From the NCBI GenBank assembly GCA_027491235.1, contig JAIXWO010000017.1, positions 1-37,039 on the forward strand: a stretch of DNA of 37,039 bases, given 5' to 3'. The notes beneath the pieces are model-generated. The model made no database searches, was not told the origin of the DNA, and worked only from the letters and a program-made list of their open reading frames with translations. This document shows, piece after piece, positions 6,124 to 15,231 of this stretch. This DNA is from Sphingomonadales bacterium. GTDB taxonomy: Bacteria > Pseudomonadota > Alphaproteobacteria > Sphingomonadales > Sphingomonadaceae. Position numbers and translations under genes: made by a program. The number at the start of each line of letters is the position of its first letter. Position 1 is the stretch's first letter.

Positions 6124-9100
6124 TCAGCCGCCCAGGAGTTTGAGTACGGTTTGCTGGCTCATGTTCGCTTGTGCGAGCACTGAGGTTGCTGCCTGTTGCA
6201 TGATTTGGGTCTTGGCCATTTCAGTTGATGCTGCCGCATAGTCGGCGTCTTCAATCTGACTGCGGGAGGCGGACAAGTTCGTCGACACGTTCGAAAGATT
6301 ATTGATCGTGTGCTCGAGTCGGTTCATTACCGCACCCATCGTCGCCCGGGTCGCATTGACCTTATCCATGGCGGTATCGAGTAGTGCCAACACCGACGAT
6401 GCGCCTTCACGCGTATTGATGCGTGTACGTCTTTGCTCAACATTAAGATCGACATCGCCTGTAATCTCACCTGTGATCGGACCACCTTTACCGAAATCTG
6501 CAAGGTCAATCGTGATCATCTGGTTGGAACCTGAACCTACCTGGAAGGCCAGTCGACCCACGCGCGGTGGATCGAGGTCAGTACTGGCGCGACCGCCAAA
6601 AGTACCTGCCTGGAATCCCAGTGAAGCGAAATTGCTATCGTCCCCAAATCCCTTGACGCCAGCAGACACCGTGAATGGTTTGCCGTTGGCTCGCACCAAA
6701 GCCTCTTGATCCGAAGGTGGTGCACCGATCGGCGATGGCAGCCCGATAGGCAGCAGTGCTGGATCAGAGATCATGCGTACGGTGCCATACAGGGTCTTTG
6801 CACCAAGTGCCTTGTTACTCACGTAAACAGGGGCACCATTATCATCGGAATCTTTGGCAGCTCTCAGACCAATTACGTCGTTGTCGCCCACACTGTTTGC
6901 AGTGACGGATTCAAGCTTGAGTGTGGCGTCATCTGAATCAACTGCCGCCCCGGTCAGACTGAAAGGCGTACCTGCAATCGTTGAGGTGATCGTGATGGTC
7001 GTACCACTGTCATAACTGACTTCGACATTTCTGATCTCGCCGGCATCAATTTTTTCCTGAATTTTCTGGAACAGGGCCGACGCAAGATCCGCACCATTCG
7101 CAGTACCAACATCGGCATCCGATGTAATCGTAACGCCATTAATCACCACAGTCGCGGTATCAGAAGCGGCAGCATCAGCACCCAAAACAATACGCGACAC
7201 CTGTTCTACAGAACCACCTTTTTCAAGTCCAAAGCTGGCGGCAGTAAGATCTTTCACGCCACCATCAAACCAGACCGAGACGTTACGGCCATCAGACTCA
7301 AGTGTTACACCATTGCCATTATCACTCGCGGTCACGCCATGTTGACCAACACGCTCATTGATGGCATCAATAACCTTGGCTCTACGTTCAGATCCCGTCT
7401 CGCCTTTTTTAAAGTCAACCTCAATCGTCGTGCCGTTGACGAACAAGCTGTATGTTCCTGAATCCGGATACGCTGTGTACGTACTCAAACCCTTGCTTAC
7501 CACGGGGTTTGCCTGGGCTCGAACACCCGTCTCCGAGCTGTGTGAATTGATCGCAGCAGCCAGAGCGATTGCACTTGAGCTGGAGTCACTGCTAGCAGCC
7601 ACACTGTTCGAAACGGTATCATCTGCTGAGGAAGTGGCGCGAATTTTGATGCCGTTAATAACCAGGTCGCCCGCATTCAATGGCTTGAAATTTGCCGGTA
7701 CATTTTTGGCAATCGTTTGCGTTGGCATGGTGGCATCAACGCTATCGGTTTCAACCGAATAGGTAAATGGGGTTCCGGCTGTATTGGCTGTTAGGGTTAA
7801 TTCACTGATGCTGCGCCCAGCCGAGGCAGTCACGCCCATCACATCTGCTTTCAGATTAATAGCCTCTACAAGAGCATCCCGAATATCTTGTGCAGTTTCT
7901 ACAGCTGGTGCATCCACCTCCACTTCGAAGGTATAACCGTTAATCGTTGCGGTAAATATTTCTCCATCAACCAAAGCACCGTCATCAATGGTGATTGCTT
8001 CAACCTGAGCCTGAGGCATGATCACCGGAGCGCGCGTATCTGTATTGAATACCGATTGGTTTTTGGTGAAATTACCCTCTATCAATCCCGCTCGCGTGAT
8101 GTCACCAGTGGCCGATGATGTCAGAACAACGGGTGCCTGTACGCGCGATTCCAGCGACACCGTACTACTCTGAACCCCTTCGCGTAATCCGATACGCTGC
8201 CCGAAAGTGTTTGAATTCGAATCCGTTTCGAAGCGCACTTCAATGTTACGACCATCGGTTGCCAGAAGCGTAATGCCCTGAGAATCAAATCCTGTATCAA
8301 TCGCCTTTACGCCTGTACGATCAGTGATCGCATTAATTGCTGCGACAACACTAGATCGGGTCTGGCGAGTATTGTTCAATGTGGTCGTGATGTCCGCACT
8401 GGCAAATCCGTTAATAAATACGGTACCACTCGCAACAGACTCCGCAGACATTGAGCGGCCAGTCAATACGTTCTCATTGACTTTGGCATAAACGCCGGTA
8501 CCAGGAAGCATGGTTGAATGGGTACGCGTCGTTTCGACCAGGCTCGTAAGTCCGGTCGACCCGGGCGACATCGTCAGCTTTGCGACATCGCCCTCGTTCG
8601 CTGCAAAGTCAATGACTAGCGTAGTGCTGCCTGGTGCATATCTAACGCTACGGCCTGACTCAGCGCCAAAAGCAGTACTCGCGTTAAGCGTTGCGGCAAT
8701 CTTGGCAGTCGCTAGTACTGAGGTACTTTCCGCTGAAGTAATTTGAACCGCAACTCCCCCCACGACCACGGTACCGGGGATAGGCGTGCCGGAGATTGCA
8801 ATGGTTTGTGTTTCACCCGCAGTGATTCCGGAATCACGTGCGCGACGGTTAATCGCAGCCGCTTTGGCTATTGCACTGCCTGAGGCGTTATTCGGCGGCG
8901 ATAACAGATCATCATCAGCGCTGGATGCACCAATCTCGATACCATTGATTTGCAAGTCACCTGCACGTAACGAGGGAATACTGCCGGCGACATTGACCGA
9001 TAAGGAGACTGCCCGGCTGCTGATGTCTTCCGCATCACCGTCGGAATTTCTAAACGTGTAGGTCAGGGAACCCGATAAAACGCTCGCATTGAAATCATCT

Positions 9101-10146
9101 TCATCACTAAAAGAAATTGTGCCATTCACGGTATCCAGCACGCCTGTCATGGTAATTTCTTCACCCGACTCCGCAATGAATGTCGCGGTTGCAACATCGC
9201 CCGATCCAGGGTATTGGATAGTCAAGGAGCCGCTTTTAAGGAAATTTCCGCTATTGGTAAAAGTCTCTTTTGCGTTGGTAATCGCATTGCGGTAAGGCGT
9301 ATCTGCATTCGTATAAGTCAGATCGCTAGGCGGGTAGACAGCAATTTTATCGACATCACCATCGCTCGCTGTATAGGTAAACGTTAAGGTATCCGTACCG
9401 TCGAACTCCACAGTACGACCGGAATCCACCGAAAACTGATCGTCTTCACTAAGCTTTTCTGCGATAAAAGTAAGATACGAGGACAAATCACCGTCATCAA
9501 AATCATCTGCAGTCACATTGATTTCGACGCCTGCAATGGTAATAAATCCCGTCGATGTAGCGGTTGATGGCGTGCCCGCAAAGACAACTTCCTGAACCTC
9601 ACCAACCCCATCGCCCTCATCTGTACCCGCTAATGTTCGAACGGTCGTGGGGTTAATCAGCACACTGCCAAACTGGCTTACCGAAGTCGCCTTAAACACC
9701 GGCATCTCACCTACCCGCTCACCTGCCGTGCCGTTGAGCACGGGGAAACCGTTCCATTCGGTGACATCGGCGATCCTGACAATTTCCTGCTTGAGTTGCT
9801 GGAATTCCAAGTCAAGATAGCTTCGCTGTTCATTGGCGTTGGTGTCGTTGACTGCCTGAATGGCGAGCTCACGCATACGGATCATCATGTCCGTAATTTC
9901 GTTGGTCGCACCTTCTGCAGTCTGAATCAGATTGATGGCGTCACCCGCATTACGAACCGCCTGGTTCAGACTACGAATCTGATGTGACATTCTCGTAGCG
10001 ATCGCCATGCCAGCCGCGTCGTCACTGGCGCTGTTAATTCGCTTGCCCGTGGACAGCTGCTCCATTGCCTTCGACATGCTTCCTTCGGTCCGCTTCAGCG
10101 CTGACTGCGAAAAAAGTGCTTTGGTGTTTGTATTGATAACTGCCAT
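6124..10146 (-). CDS. Giant flagellin (1340 aa)
   Basis: The N-terminal domain (about residues 1-165: AVINTNTKALFSQSALKRT, LSTGKRINSASDDAAGMAIATRM, MRELAIQAVNDT) and C-terminal domain (about 1245-1340: ATMGAVMNRLEHTINNLSN, ASRSQIEDADYAAASTEMAKTQIMQQAATSVLAQAN) are canonical. Between them lie about 1080 residues of Ser/Thr-rich surface domain, where common flagellins have 200-300. The insert is modular: GDL-INGI units near 7640 and 8940, and a second module (ITIAGV-I-VT ... TLTFTYTASDGDV) near 9325-9555 and 8555-8785 that also occurs in the FliD of this locus. AAGGAG lies 9 bases before the ATG. A weak sigma-28-like site is at 10322-10348. The filament would be thick and heavily decorated. Confidence 0.93.
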   Translation of the reverse strand: MAVINTNTKALFSQSALKRTEGSMSKAMEQLSTGKRINSASDDAAGMAIATRMSHQIRSLNQAVRNAGDAINLIQTAEGATNEITDMMIRMRELAIQAVNDTNANEQRSYLDLEFQQLKQEIVRIADVTEWNGFPVLNGTAGERVGEMPVFKATSVSQFGSVLINPTTVRTLAGTDEGDGVGEVQEVVFAGTPSTATSTGFITIAGVEINVTADDFDDGDLSSYLTFIAEKLSEDDQFSVDSGRTVEFDGTDTLTFTYTASDGDVDKIAVYPPSDLTYTNADTPYRNAITNAKETFTNSGNFLKSGSLTIQYPGSGDVATATFIAESGEEITMTGVLDTVNGTISFSDEDDFNASVLSGSLTYTFRNSDGDAEDISSRAVSLSVNVAGSIPSLRAGDLQINGIEIGASSADDDLLSPPNNASGSAIAKAAAINRRARDSGITAGETQTIAISGTPIPGTVVVGGVAVQITSAESTSVLATAKIAATLNASTAFGAESGRSVRYAPGSTTLVIDFAANEGDVAKLTMSPGSTGLTSLVETTRTHSTMLPGTGVYAKVNENVLTGRSMSAESVASGTVFINGFASADITTTLNNTRQTRSSVVAAINAITDRTGVKAIDTGFDSQGITLLATDGRNIEVRFETDSNSNTFGQRIGLREGVQSSTVSLESRVQAPVVLTSSATGDITRAGLIEGNFTKNQSVFNTDTRAPVIMPQAQVEAITIDDGALVDGEIFTATINGYTFEVEVDAPAVETAQDIRDALVEAINLKADVMGVTASAGRSISELTLTANTAGTPFTYSVETDSVDATMPTQTIAKNVPANFKPLNAGDLVINGIKIRATSSADDTVSNSVAASSDSSSSAIALAAAINSHSSETGVRAQANPVVSKGLSTYTAYPDSGTYSLFVNGTTIEVDFKKGETGSERRAKVIDAINERVGQHGVTASDNGNGVTLESDGRNVSVWFDGGVKDLTAASFGLEKGGSVEQVSRIVLGADAAASDTATVVINGVTITSDADVGTANGADLASALFQKIQEKIDAGEIRNVEVSYDSGTTITITSTIAGTPFSLTGAAVDSDDATLKLESVTANSVGDNDVIGLRAAKDSDDNGAPVYVSNKALGAKTLYGTVRMISDPALLPIGLPSPIGAPPSDQEALVRANGKPFTVSAGVKGFGDDSNFASLGFQAGTFGGRASTDLDPPRVGRLAFQVGSGSNQMITIDLADFGKGGPITGEITGDVDLNVEQRRTRINTREGASSVLALLDTAMDKVNATRATMGAVMNRLEHTINNLSNVSTNLSASRSQIEDADYAAASTEMAKTQIMQQAATSVLAQANMSQQTVLKLLGG

Positions 10147-10321
10147 TCTGGTTTCTCCTTCCGGCTCCAGGGTCTCGCTTGAATGATTTCGGGTCGCTAC
10201 CCGTCAACTACATTTCAAGCAAACCCTATGCCAGATAAAAACTCTATTTTATTCAGGTGGTTACAAGAATTCAGGGTGAGCTTAAATCCCCGGCAAATCC
10301 AAAGTGGCAAAATCTGTCGAT

Positions 10322-10348
10322 ATTCCGGCAGCTAATTGCCATTATTAA
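10322..10348 (-). promoter_or_regulatory. Weak candidate sigma-28 promoter of the giant flagellin gene
   Basis: On the minus strand TTAA is followed after 15 bases by GCCGGAAT, about 175 bases upstream of the ATG at 10146 and just after the stop of the TPR gene. The same TTAA-N15-GCCG arrangement is present in the much better site of fliC (23700-23726). Only 5 of 8 bases match GCCGATAA, so this is tentative. Confidence 0.35.
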
Positions 10349-10356
10349 ATAAATAA

Positions 10357-10833
10357 TTAAATCACCTGATCGTGCTGAGCCTGAACGGCGCAAAGCCCAA
10401 GTGCTTCTGCCAACGCGTCATATTCTTTAAGCAACTCAGGGTGCTCGGGGAACAAGGACAAGGCAATACCTGCAGCCTCAAAGGCTTCTGCCAGATCCAG
10501 ATTGCAGCGCAAGGAGCGGATCATCATCGAGTGGGTAAACACCGTCGCCTGCCCGCCCTGCATTTCGATCAACTGCTTCAAAAGATCAACCGCTTGCGGC
10601 CAGTCTTCGCGGACTACCGCCAGCAAAGAAGTAATCGCAAGGATGTCTTCGCTATCTGGATAAAGCGCAAGACCGGCATCACCCAACGCATAAGCCAACG
10701 CATCTCTGTCCTCACCCATTAGTGCCTGAATAGCCATTCTGATTTCCTGTGGTGAAAAACGTGATATCTGCATAGCGCTGAAAGCTTTTCCGCTTTCCGC
10801 GTTAGTAATGAGTTCCTGAGCGAGATTGGCCAT
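10357..10833 (-). CDS. Small TPR-like protein, sigma-54-controlled, next to the giant flagellin
   Basis: The 158-aa protein is all-helical by appearance, with TPR-like helix pairs (SPQEIRMAIQALMGEDRDALAYALGDAGLALYPDSEDIL in short; WPQAVDLLKQLIEM; LAEAFEAAGIALSLFPEHPELL). I do not recognise a named family. The start at 10833 (MANLAQEL) is chosen because AAGGAG lies 9 bases before it; the longer frame begins at TTG. Upstream is a near-consensus sigma-54 promoter (10916-10931), the class that drives early and middle flagellar genes in polar flagellates. Position before a flagellin suggests a flagellin-binding or flagellin-modification helper, since TPR domains bind flagellin or its chaperone in other systems; that is inference. 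Confidence 0.75.
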   Translation of the reverse strand: MANLAQELITNAESGKAFSAMQISRFSPQEIRMAIQALMGEDRDALAYALGDAGLALYPDSEDILAITSLLAVVREDWPQAVDLLKQLIEMQGGQATVFTHSMMIRSLRCNLDLAEAFEAAGIALSLFPEHPELLKEYDALAEALGLCAVQAQHDQVI

Positions 10834-10915
10834 GAAAAAAGACTCCTTAAGCAACGAATTGGGGCAACATAACGTGTCGATGTTGACTTACAAGATGACT
10901 TGCGAAGCACCATTA

Positions 10916-10931
10916 AGCAAAATGAATGCCA
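10916..10931 (-). promoter_or_regulatory. rpoN-dependent promoter: Sigma-54 (-24/-12) promoter of the small TPR gene
   Basis: The minus strand reads TGGCATTCATTTTGCT. It has GG and GC separated by exactly 10 bases and matches the sigma-54 consensus TGGCAY-N5-TTGCW at every conserved position except the purine after TGGCAY. Transcription would start about 70 bases before the ATG at 10833. Sigma-54 promoters need an enhancer-binding activator, typically FleQ/FlrA and FleR/FlrC in flagellar systems. Confidence 0.75.
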
Positions 10932-11233
10932 ATGATCGCGACACCCCATCCCTTTCAATACTGCTCAATTTGCCGAGTCGAGGGGTATCCACACAACGCT
11001 CAATTTATGTAGATAAAGCGCAAACGCGAAAAGTTAGAGTGGGTAGCGGCAAGAAAGTGGCAAGACTTTGCCATGGCGGCCAATATTTTCCCTCTCTATG
11101 CCACGCAGGACCTGGACAAAAAAAGAATTAACCGCCACATGAAATTCAAGAAAAAACAGCACCTTGAGAGAAAAACCATATCAGGCACACTTTCTGCTAA
11201 GCATGTTCGCAAACCAACTTGGGTTGTCGAAAA
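10932..11233. other. Divergent intergenic region upstream of the pse operon
   Basis: This stretch lies between the sigma-54 promoter of the TPR gene and the first pse gene. It holds a 16-bp palindrome (11058-11073). I see no convincing sigma-70 -35/-10 pair for the pse operon, and no supported gene; the short plus-strand frames here have no ribosome-binding site or recognisable features. Confidence 0.4.
11058..11073. promoter_or_regulatory. Perfect inverted repeat upstream of pseB
   Basis: TGGCAA (11058-11063) and TTGCCA (11068-11073) form a perfect inverted repeat around GACT, about 160 bases before pseB. It looks like a regulator-binding site. It also resembles a sigma-54 core, but GG and GC are 9 bases apart on both strands and not 10, so I do not call it a promoter. 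Confidence 0.4.
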
Positions 11234-12277
11234 ATGGACATGCGAACAAAACATCAAAACCGGGATATCTGCGACCGATCGATATTGATCACGGGCGGCA
11301 CCGGATCATTTGGCAAGGCTTTTGTCCGTGCCGTTCTTGATCATTGCCCGAAGGTCAAGCGACTAGTTGTATTCAGCCGTGACGAACTTAAACAGTTCGA
11401 GATGCAGCAGGAATTCCCTGTAGACCAATACCCAGCGTTGCGATTTTTTATTGGCGATGTGCGCGATGAGCGCAGACTTCGCCGCGCTCTCGAAGGTATC
11501 GACACCGTGGTTCACGCTGCCGCACTGAAGCAAGTCCCGGCTGCCGAGTACAACCCCTTCGAATTCATCAAGACCAACATCATGGGTGCCCAGAATCTGA
11601 TTGAAGCCTGCATGGACATGGGCATCAAACGTGTGGTGGCGCTGTCGACAGACAAAGCGGCTGCTCCGATCAATCTTTATGGCGCCACCAAGTTGTGCAG
11701 CGATAAGCTCTTCGTCGCTGGAAACAATTTCCGAGGTGAGCGCGATCTACGCTTCTCCGTAGTCAGATACGGCAATGTCATGGGCTCGCGCGGTTCAGTG
11801 ATTCCATTCTTTCTACAAAAGGCAAAGAGCGGTCTTCTACCGATCACAGATCCAAACATGACTCGGTTCAACATATCACTCGAAGATGGTGTGGAGATGG
11901 TTCTTTGGGCCCTCGAGCATGCGTTGGGTGGTGAAATTTTTGTACCAAAAATTCCTTCATATCGCATATCGGATGTCGCCGAAGCAGTGGGGCCGAATTG
12001 CACGCACAAAATAATCGGTGCAAGACCTGGCGAAAAATTGCATGAAGAAATGATCACTACAAGTGATAGCCCAAACACAGTCGATTTGGGTCAGTACTTT
12101 GCAATCCTTCCAGCAAACGCTTCAATGAGTATCGATCGATATTTAGAAAAACAGTCCGCAGCAGTTGTTGATCCAAAATTTTCTTATAACTCAGGAAGTA
12201 ATCCCGATTTTTTGAACGTTGAGCAGATTCGCAACCTAATACGCGACCATATAGATCCGGCATTTTCGCCAGCATGA
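11234..12277 (+). CDS. pseB: UDP-GlcNAc 4,6-dehydratase (inverting), PseB
   Basis: PseB catalyses the first step of pseudaminic acid synthesis: UDP-GlcNAc to UDP-2-acetamido-2,6-dideoxy-beta-L-arabino-hex-4-ulose, by a short-chain dehydrogenase mechanism in the cytoplasm. The 347-aa protein shows the NADP-binding ILITGGTGSFGKA near residue 18, GDVRDERRL, the catalytic Thr139-Asp140-Lys141 and Tyr149-x-x-x-Lys153 (numbered from 11234), and RPGEKLHEEMI typical of the family. The start is uncertain: ATG 11234 and ATG 11240 are both possible and neither has a good ribosome-binding site. The next gene overlaps by 4 bases. It is the first gene of a nine-gene operon. Confidence 0.93.
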   Translation: MDMRTKHQNRDICDRSILITGGTGSFGKAFVRAVLDHCPKVKRLVVFSRDELKQFEMQQEFPVDQYPALRFFIGDVRDERRLRRALEGIDTVVHAAALKQVPAAEYNPFEFIKTNIMGAQNLIEACMDMGIKRVVALSTDKAAAPINLYGATKLCSDKLFVAGNNFRGERDLRFSVVRYGNVMGSRGSVIPFFLQKAKSGLLPITDPNMTRFNISLEDGVEMVLWALEHALGGEIFVPKIPSYRISDVAEAVGPNCTHKIIGARPGEKLHEEMITTSDSPNTVDLGQYFAILPANASMSIDRYLEKQSAAVVDPKFSYNSGSNPDFLNVEQIRNLIRDHIDPAFSPA

Positions 12278-13491
12278 GCAGACGACATCACATACCCTAC
12301 GGCCGTCAAGATGTCAGCGAAGAAGATATCGCTGCAGTCGTAGAAGTATTGCGTAGTGACTGGCTGACCCAAGGCCCAGCCGTTCCTGCTTTTGAGCGCG
12401 CAGTCGCTGAATATTGCGATGCCAAGCATGCAGTTGCCGTAAATAGTGCCACCTCGGCTTTGCATATTGCCTGTCTCGCGCTAGGCATAGGCAAAGGCGA
12501 TCTCGTCTGGACAACTCCAAACACCTTTGTCGCTAGTGCAAACTGCGCAAGATACTGTGGCGCGGACGTAGATTTTGTCGATATTGATCCGGCAACTTAT
12601 AACCTTAGCATCGACGCTCTTGCGGAGAAACTAACGAATGCAAAAGCCAAGGGGCGCTTGCCGAAACTACTGATCGCCGTACATTTCGCAGGTAGGTCCT
12701 GCGATATGGAAGAAATTCATAAGCTCAGCTTGAAATATGGATTCAAGATTATCGAAGATGCATCACACGCTATAGGCGGGCACTATCAGCATCAGCCAAT
12801 AGGTCATTGCCAGTACAGTGACATCAGCATATTCAGTTTTCATCCGGTGAAAATCATCACGACGGCTGAAGGTGGGATGGCGACGACCAATAGTACAGAG
12901 CTGGCCAATCGTATGAAACTACTACGTAGCCACGGCATCACTCGCGAAAAAACAGAATTTATCCATTCCGATCAAGGCGCCTGGCACTACGAGCAACACC
13001 TTCTCGGATTCAATTATCGAATGACAGATTTGCAGGCAGCCTTGGGGTTATCGCAAATACAGCGTCTGGACACATTTGTCGCAAGACGAAATCAGCTTGC
13101 ACAGATGTACTCAGATCTACTATGTGACCTACCTCTAATACTACCTGCTAAAAGCAGCCCTGATTCACTATCAAGCTTTCATTTATATGTAATCTTGATA
13201 GACGAAGATCGTACAAAATTTAGCCGGCGCGAGCTTTTTGAAAATCTACGCGAACAAGACATTGGTGTAAACGTACACTACACGCCCGTACATTTGCAGC
13301 CTTATTATCGTGAGCTCGGATTCAAGTCAGGTGACTTTCCCATGGCTGAATCTTACGCAAACAAAAATTTAAGTCTTCCTCTTTTTCCCTCAATGAATGA
13401 TGCTGATTTAGTGAGCGTTGCCACGTGTTTGCGCAGCATACTCTGCGAGCCCTCTGTTTCCAAGGATTATCACGATGCCTATCTATCCTGA
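12274..13491 (+). CDS. pseC: PLP-dependent aminotransferase, PseC
   Basis: PseC converts the PseB 4-keto product to UDP-4-amino-4,6-dideoxy-N-acetyl-beta-L-altrosamine with glutamate as amino donor. The 405-aa protein belongs to the DegT/DnrJ/EryC1 family. It starts IPYGRQDVSEEDIAAVVEVL, has NSATSALHIACLALGIGKGD for phosphate binding, EDASHAIGG, and the Schiff-base lysine Lys193 in FSFHPVKIITTAEGG. The C-terminal part has YTPVHLQPYY, typical of these sugar aminotransferases. It overlaps pseB by 4 bases (ATGA) and runs 17 bases into the next gene. Confidence 0.94.
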   Translation: MSRRHHIPYGRQDVSEEDIAAVVEVLRSDWLTQGPAVPAFERAVAEYCDAKHAVAVNSATSALHIACLALGIGKGDLVWTTPNTFVASANCARYCGADVDFVDIDPATYNLSIDALAEKLTNAKAKGRLPKLLIAVHFAGRSCDMEEIHKLSLKYGFKIIEDASHAIGGHYQHQPIGHCQYSDISIFSFHPVKIITTAEGGMATTNSTELANRMKLLRSHGITREKTEFIHSDQGAWHYEQHLLGFNYRMTDLQAALGLSQIQRLDTFVARRNQLAQMYSDLLCDLPLILPAKSSPDSLSSFHLYVILIDEDRTKFSRRELFENLREQDIGVNVHYTPVHLQPYYRELGFKSGDFPMAESYANKNLSLPLFPSMNDADLVSVATCLRSILCEPSVSKDYHDAYLS

Positions 13492-14524
13492 CCTGCGTAC
13501 TGCTCACGCCAATATGCAAATGAAGTCACACCTCTACAGGCCGACCTCATTCTGGGCGCACGCCTCGGAACAAATTTCGGAGGAAATAGAATCGGGGGGT
13601 GTTGAGAATTTCAGGCGACTACCCACACCTATGGGTTATTTTGTACCTAACTATGGCTCACCCACCAGTGGCTTCACACCCGCGCAGGTCAATCGCCTCA
13701 AGGAAGTGGTCGCAAATGAATTTCCAGAACAAAAGAAATCCCAGCTTGCTTTGAATCAGTATCTTGACGGTTACCAATCAGCGTTGGCTGATTATCGGGT
13801 CATGCTGGCCGCAGACAATCCTAGACAGATACCTTACATTCATCAGTTTTCAGAAAGTCAATTCGGCCATCCTGTCGAGCAATTTGAATTCGATGGAAAG
13901 CGCTACAGTCGTTCATCGCTGAATTACCTGCTCGGTTTGACCCTGCTGAAAAAGTACTTAGGCAACGATGAAATCAAAACAGTTCTGGAGGTCGGCGGTG
14001 GATTCGGCACACTCGGCGAGATCCTAGCCCAGTCCGGAATTACACATCTCAGATATATTGATATTGACATCCCGCCTACTCAGTTTGTCGCAGAACGCTA
14101 TCTAGCAGCTGCCCTGGGTCCAGAAAATGTATCTGGCTTCAATGATACGGCGCAATTTGAAGACATCGGAATTGGGCAGCTTAAGAAAACTTCCGTTCTC
14201 TGCTCGTGGCAGATTGAAAATTTACAGCTCAAAGTCGACTTATTCGTGAACTTTATCTCGTTCCAAGAAATGGAACCTGAAGTCGTAAAAAATTATTTAC
14301 AGCATGTAAAGCGACTCGACACAAAATGGGTTCTCCTGAGAAATATGCGCGAGGGAAAACAGAAACTAACCGCTACTTCAACTGGGGTAAAGACGCCCAT
14401 CAAGAGCGCTGACTATATTGCGATGCTGGATGGCTATGAACTAGTCGAGACTAATGTACATCCATTTGGATTCGAAACGGTCGATGGCTTCCACTCAGAG
14501 CTTTTGTTATTCAAGAAAAAATGA
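13475..14524 (+). CDS. Putative sugar O-methyltransferase (NanM-like family)
   Basis: The 349-aa protein carries a class I SAM-binding motif VLEVGGGFGTLGEIL in its middle (near 13990), then YIDIDIPPTQFVAERYL and FVNFISFQEMEPEVVKNYL. The long N-terminal part before the SAM domain and this spacing match the family annotated as putative sugar O-methyltransferase, common in surface-sugar clusters. I choose the ATG at 13475 because AAGGA lies 8-9 bases before it, giving a 17-base overlap with pseC. Lying between pseC and pseF, it probably methylates the nonulosonic acid or its precursor. The exact acceptor is not visible from sequence. Confidence 0.8.
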   Translation: MPIYPDLRTAHANMQMKSHLYRPTSFWAHASEQISEEIESGGVENFRRLPTPMGYFVPNYGSPTSGFTPAQVNRLKEVVANEFPEQKKSQLALNQYLDGYQSALADYRVMLAADNPRQIPYIHQFSESQFGHPVEQFEFDGKRYSRSSLNYLLGLTLLKKYLGNDEIKTVLEVGGGFGTLGEILAQSGITHLRYIDIDIPPTQFVAERYLAAALGPENVSGFNDTAQFEDIGIGQLKKTSVLCSWQIENLQLKVDLFVNFISFQEMEPEVVKNYLQHVKRLDTKWVLLRNMREGKQKLTATSTGVKTPIKSADYIAMLDGYELVETNVHPFGFETVDGFHSELLLFKKK

Positions 14525-15225
14525 GTGTCACCGCAATCATTCTTGCTCGGGCCGGAAGCAAACGAATACCACACAAGAATACCCGGAGCTTCCGTGGTAA
14601 ACCTTTGCTCGCCTGGCCTACGCGTGCGGCCTTAGCTTGGGGTCAGTTTGATCGAGTGCTAATCAGCACAGACTCAGAAGATATCGCTGCTTTGGCAGCT
14701 TCACTGGGTGCAGAACATGCTGGACTACGCAAAGATACGACTGCCTCCGATACGGCAACGACATCTGAAGCCCTACTGGAATGCGCACATAGACTTCAAC
14801 AAGAAGATCGCCTCCCGGATTATCTATGCTGCATCTATGGGAGCGCTGCCTTCATCGATTCAGCAATGCTTTGGACGGCGTTTGAAAAACTGAAGAATGA
14901 GAATTTTGATACAGTTTTTCCAGTAGTGCGTTTTGCATATCCAATCTGGCGCTCTCTGCAAAGATCGACCGAGGGGGAAACGACATTCATCTGGCCAGAA
15001 CATACGCAAAGCAGATCTCAGGATCTGCCTGTTGCTTATCACGATGCCGGCCAGTTTTACATCGTTCGTAGCACGATTCTCTTGAAGACAGGTTCAATTA
15101 TTGGCGGTCGCACAGGCAGTATTGAACTCGCTGAAAGCCAGTGTCACGACATTGATAACTTCAGTGATTGGGAAATAGCCGAAATGAAACATTCCCTACG
15201 CTTCCAATCTGAGACTGATTCCTGA
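14521..15225 (+). CDS. pseF: Pseudaminic acid cytidylyltransferase, PseF
   Basis: PseF activates pseudaminic acid with CTP to CMP-pseudaminic acid, the sugar donor used for glycosylation. The 234-aa protein has the CMP-sugar synthetase signature at its N-terminus: AIILARAGSKRIPHKNTRSF with GKPLLAW, plus ISTDSEDIAALAASLGAE, and later DAGQFYI and DIDNFSDWEIAEM, typical of the NeuA/PseF group. The start overlaps the preceding methyltransferase by 4 bases. In the N-terminal loop, Ala-Gly replaces the more common Gly-Gly. Confidence 0.92.
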   Translation: MSVTAIILARAGSKRIPHKNTRSFRGKPLLAWPTRAALAWGQFDRVLISTDSEDIAALAASLGAEHAGLRKDTTASDTATTSEALLECAHRLQQEDRLPDYLCCIYGSAAFIDSAMLWTAFEKLKNENFDTVFPVVRFAYPIWRSLQRSTEGETTFIWPEHTQSRSQDLPVAYHDAGQFYIVRSTILLKTGSIIGGRTGSIELAESQCHDIDNFSDWEIAEMKHSLRFQSETDS

Positions 15226-15231
15226 GCAGTT

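Noticed and set aside
6302-9987. Many plus-strand frames opposite the giant flagellin
   Set aside because: Repetitive Ser/Thr/Ala/Val-rich coding sequence tends to keep antisense frames open. Products have no recognisable features and no start signals.
11058-11073. Possible sigma-54 promoter of the pse operon
   Set aside because: The GG and GC elements are 9 bases apart on either strand; sigma-54 is strict about 10. Kept only as an inverted repeat.
12306-12524. Short minus-strand frames within pseC and neighbouring pse genes
   Set aside because: All are antisense to strongly supported enzymes with conserved motifs.
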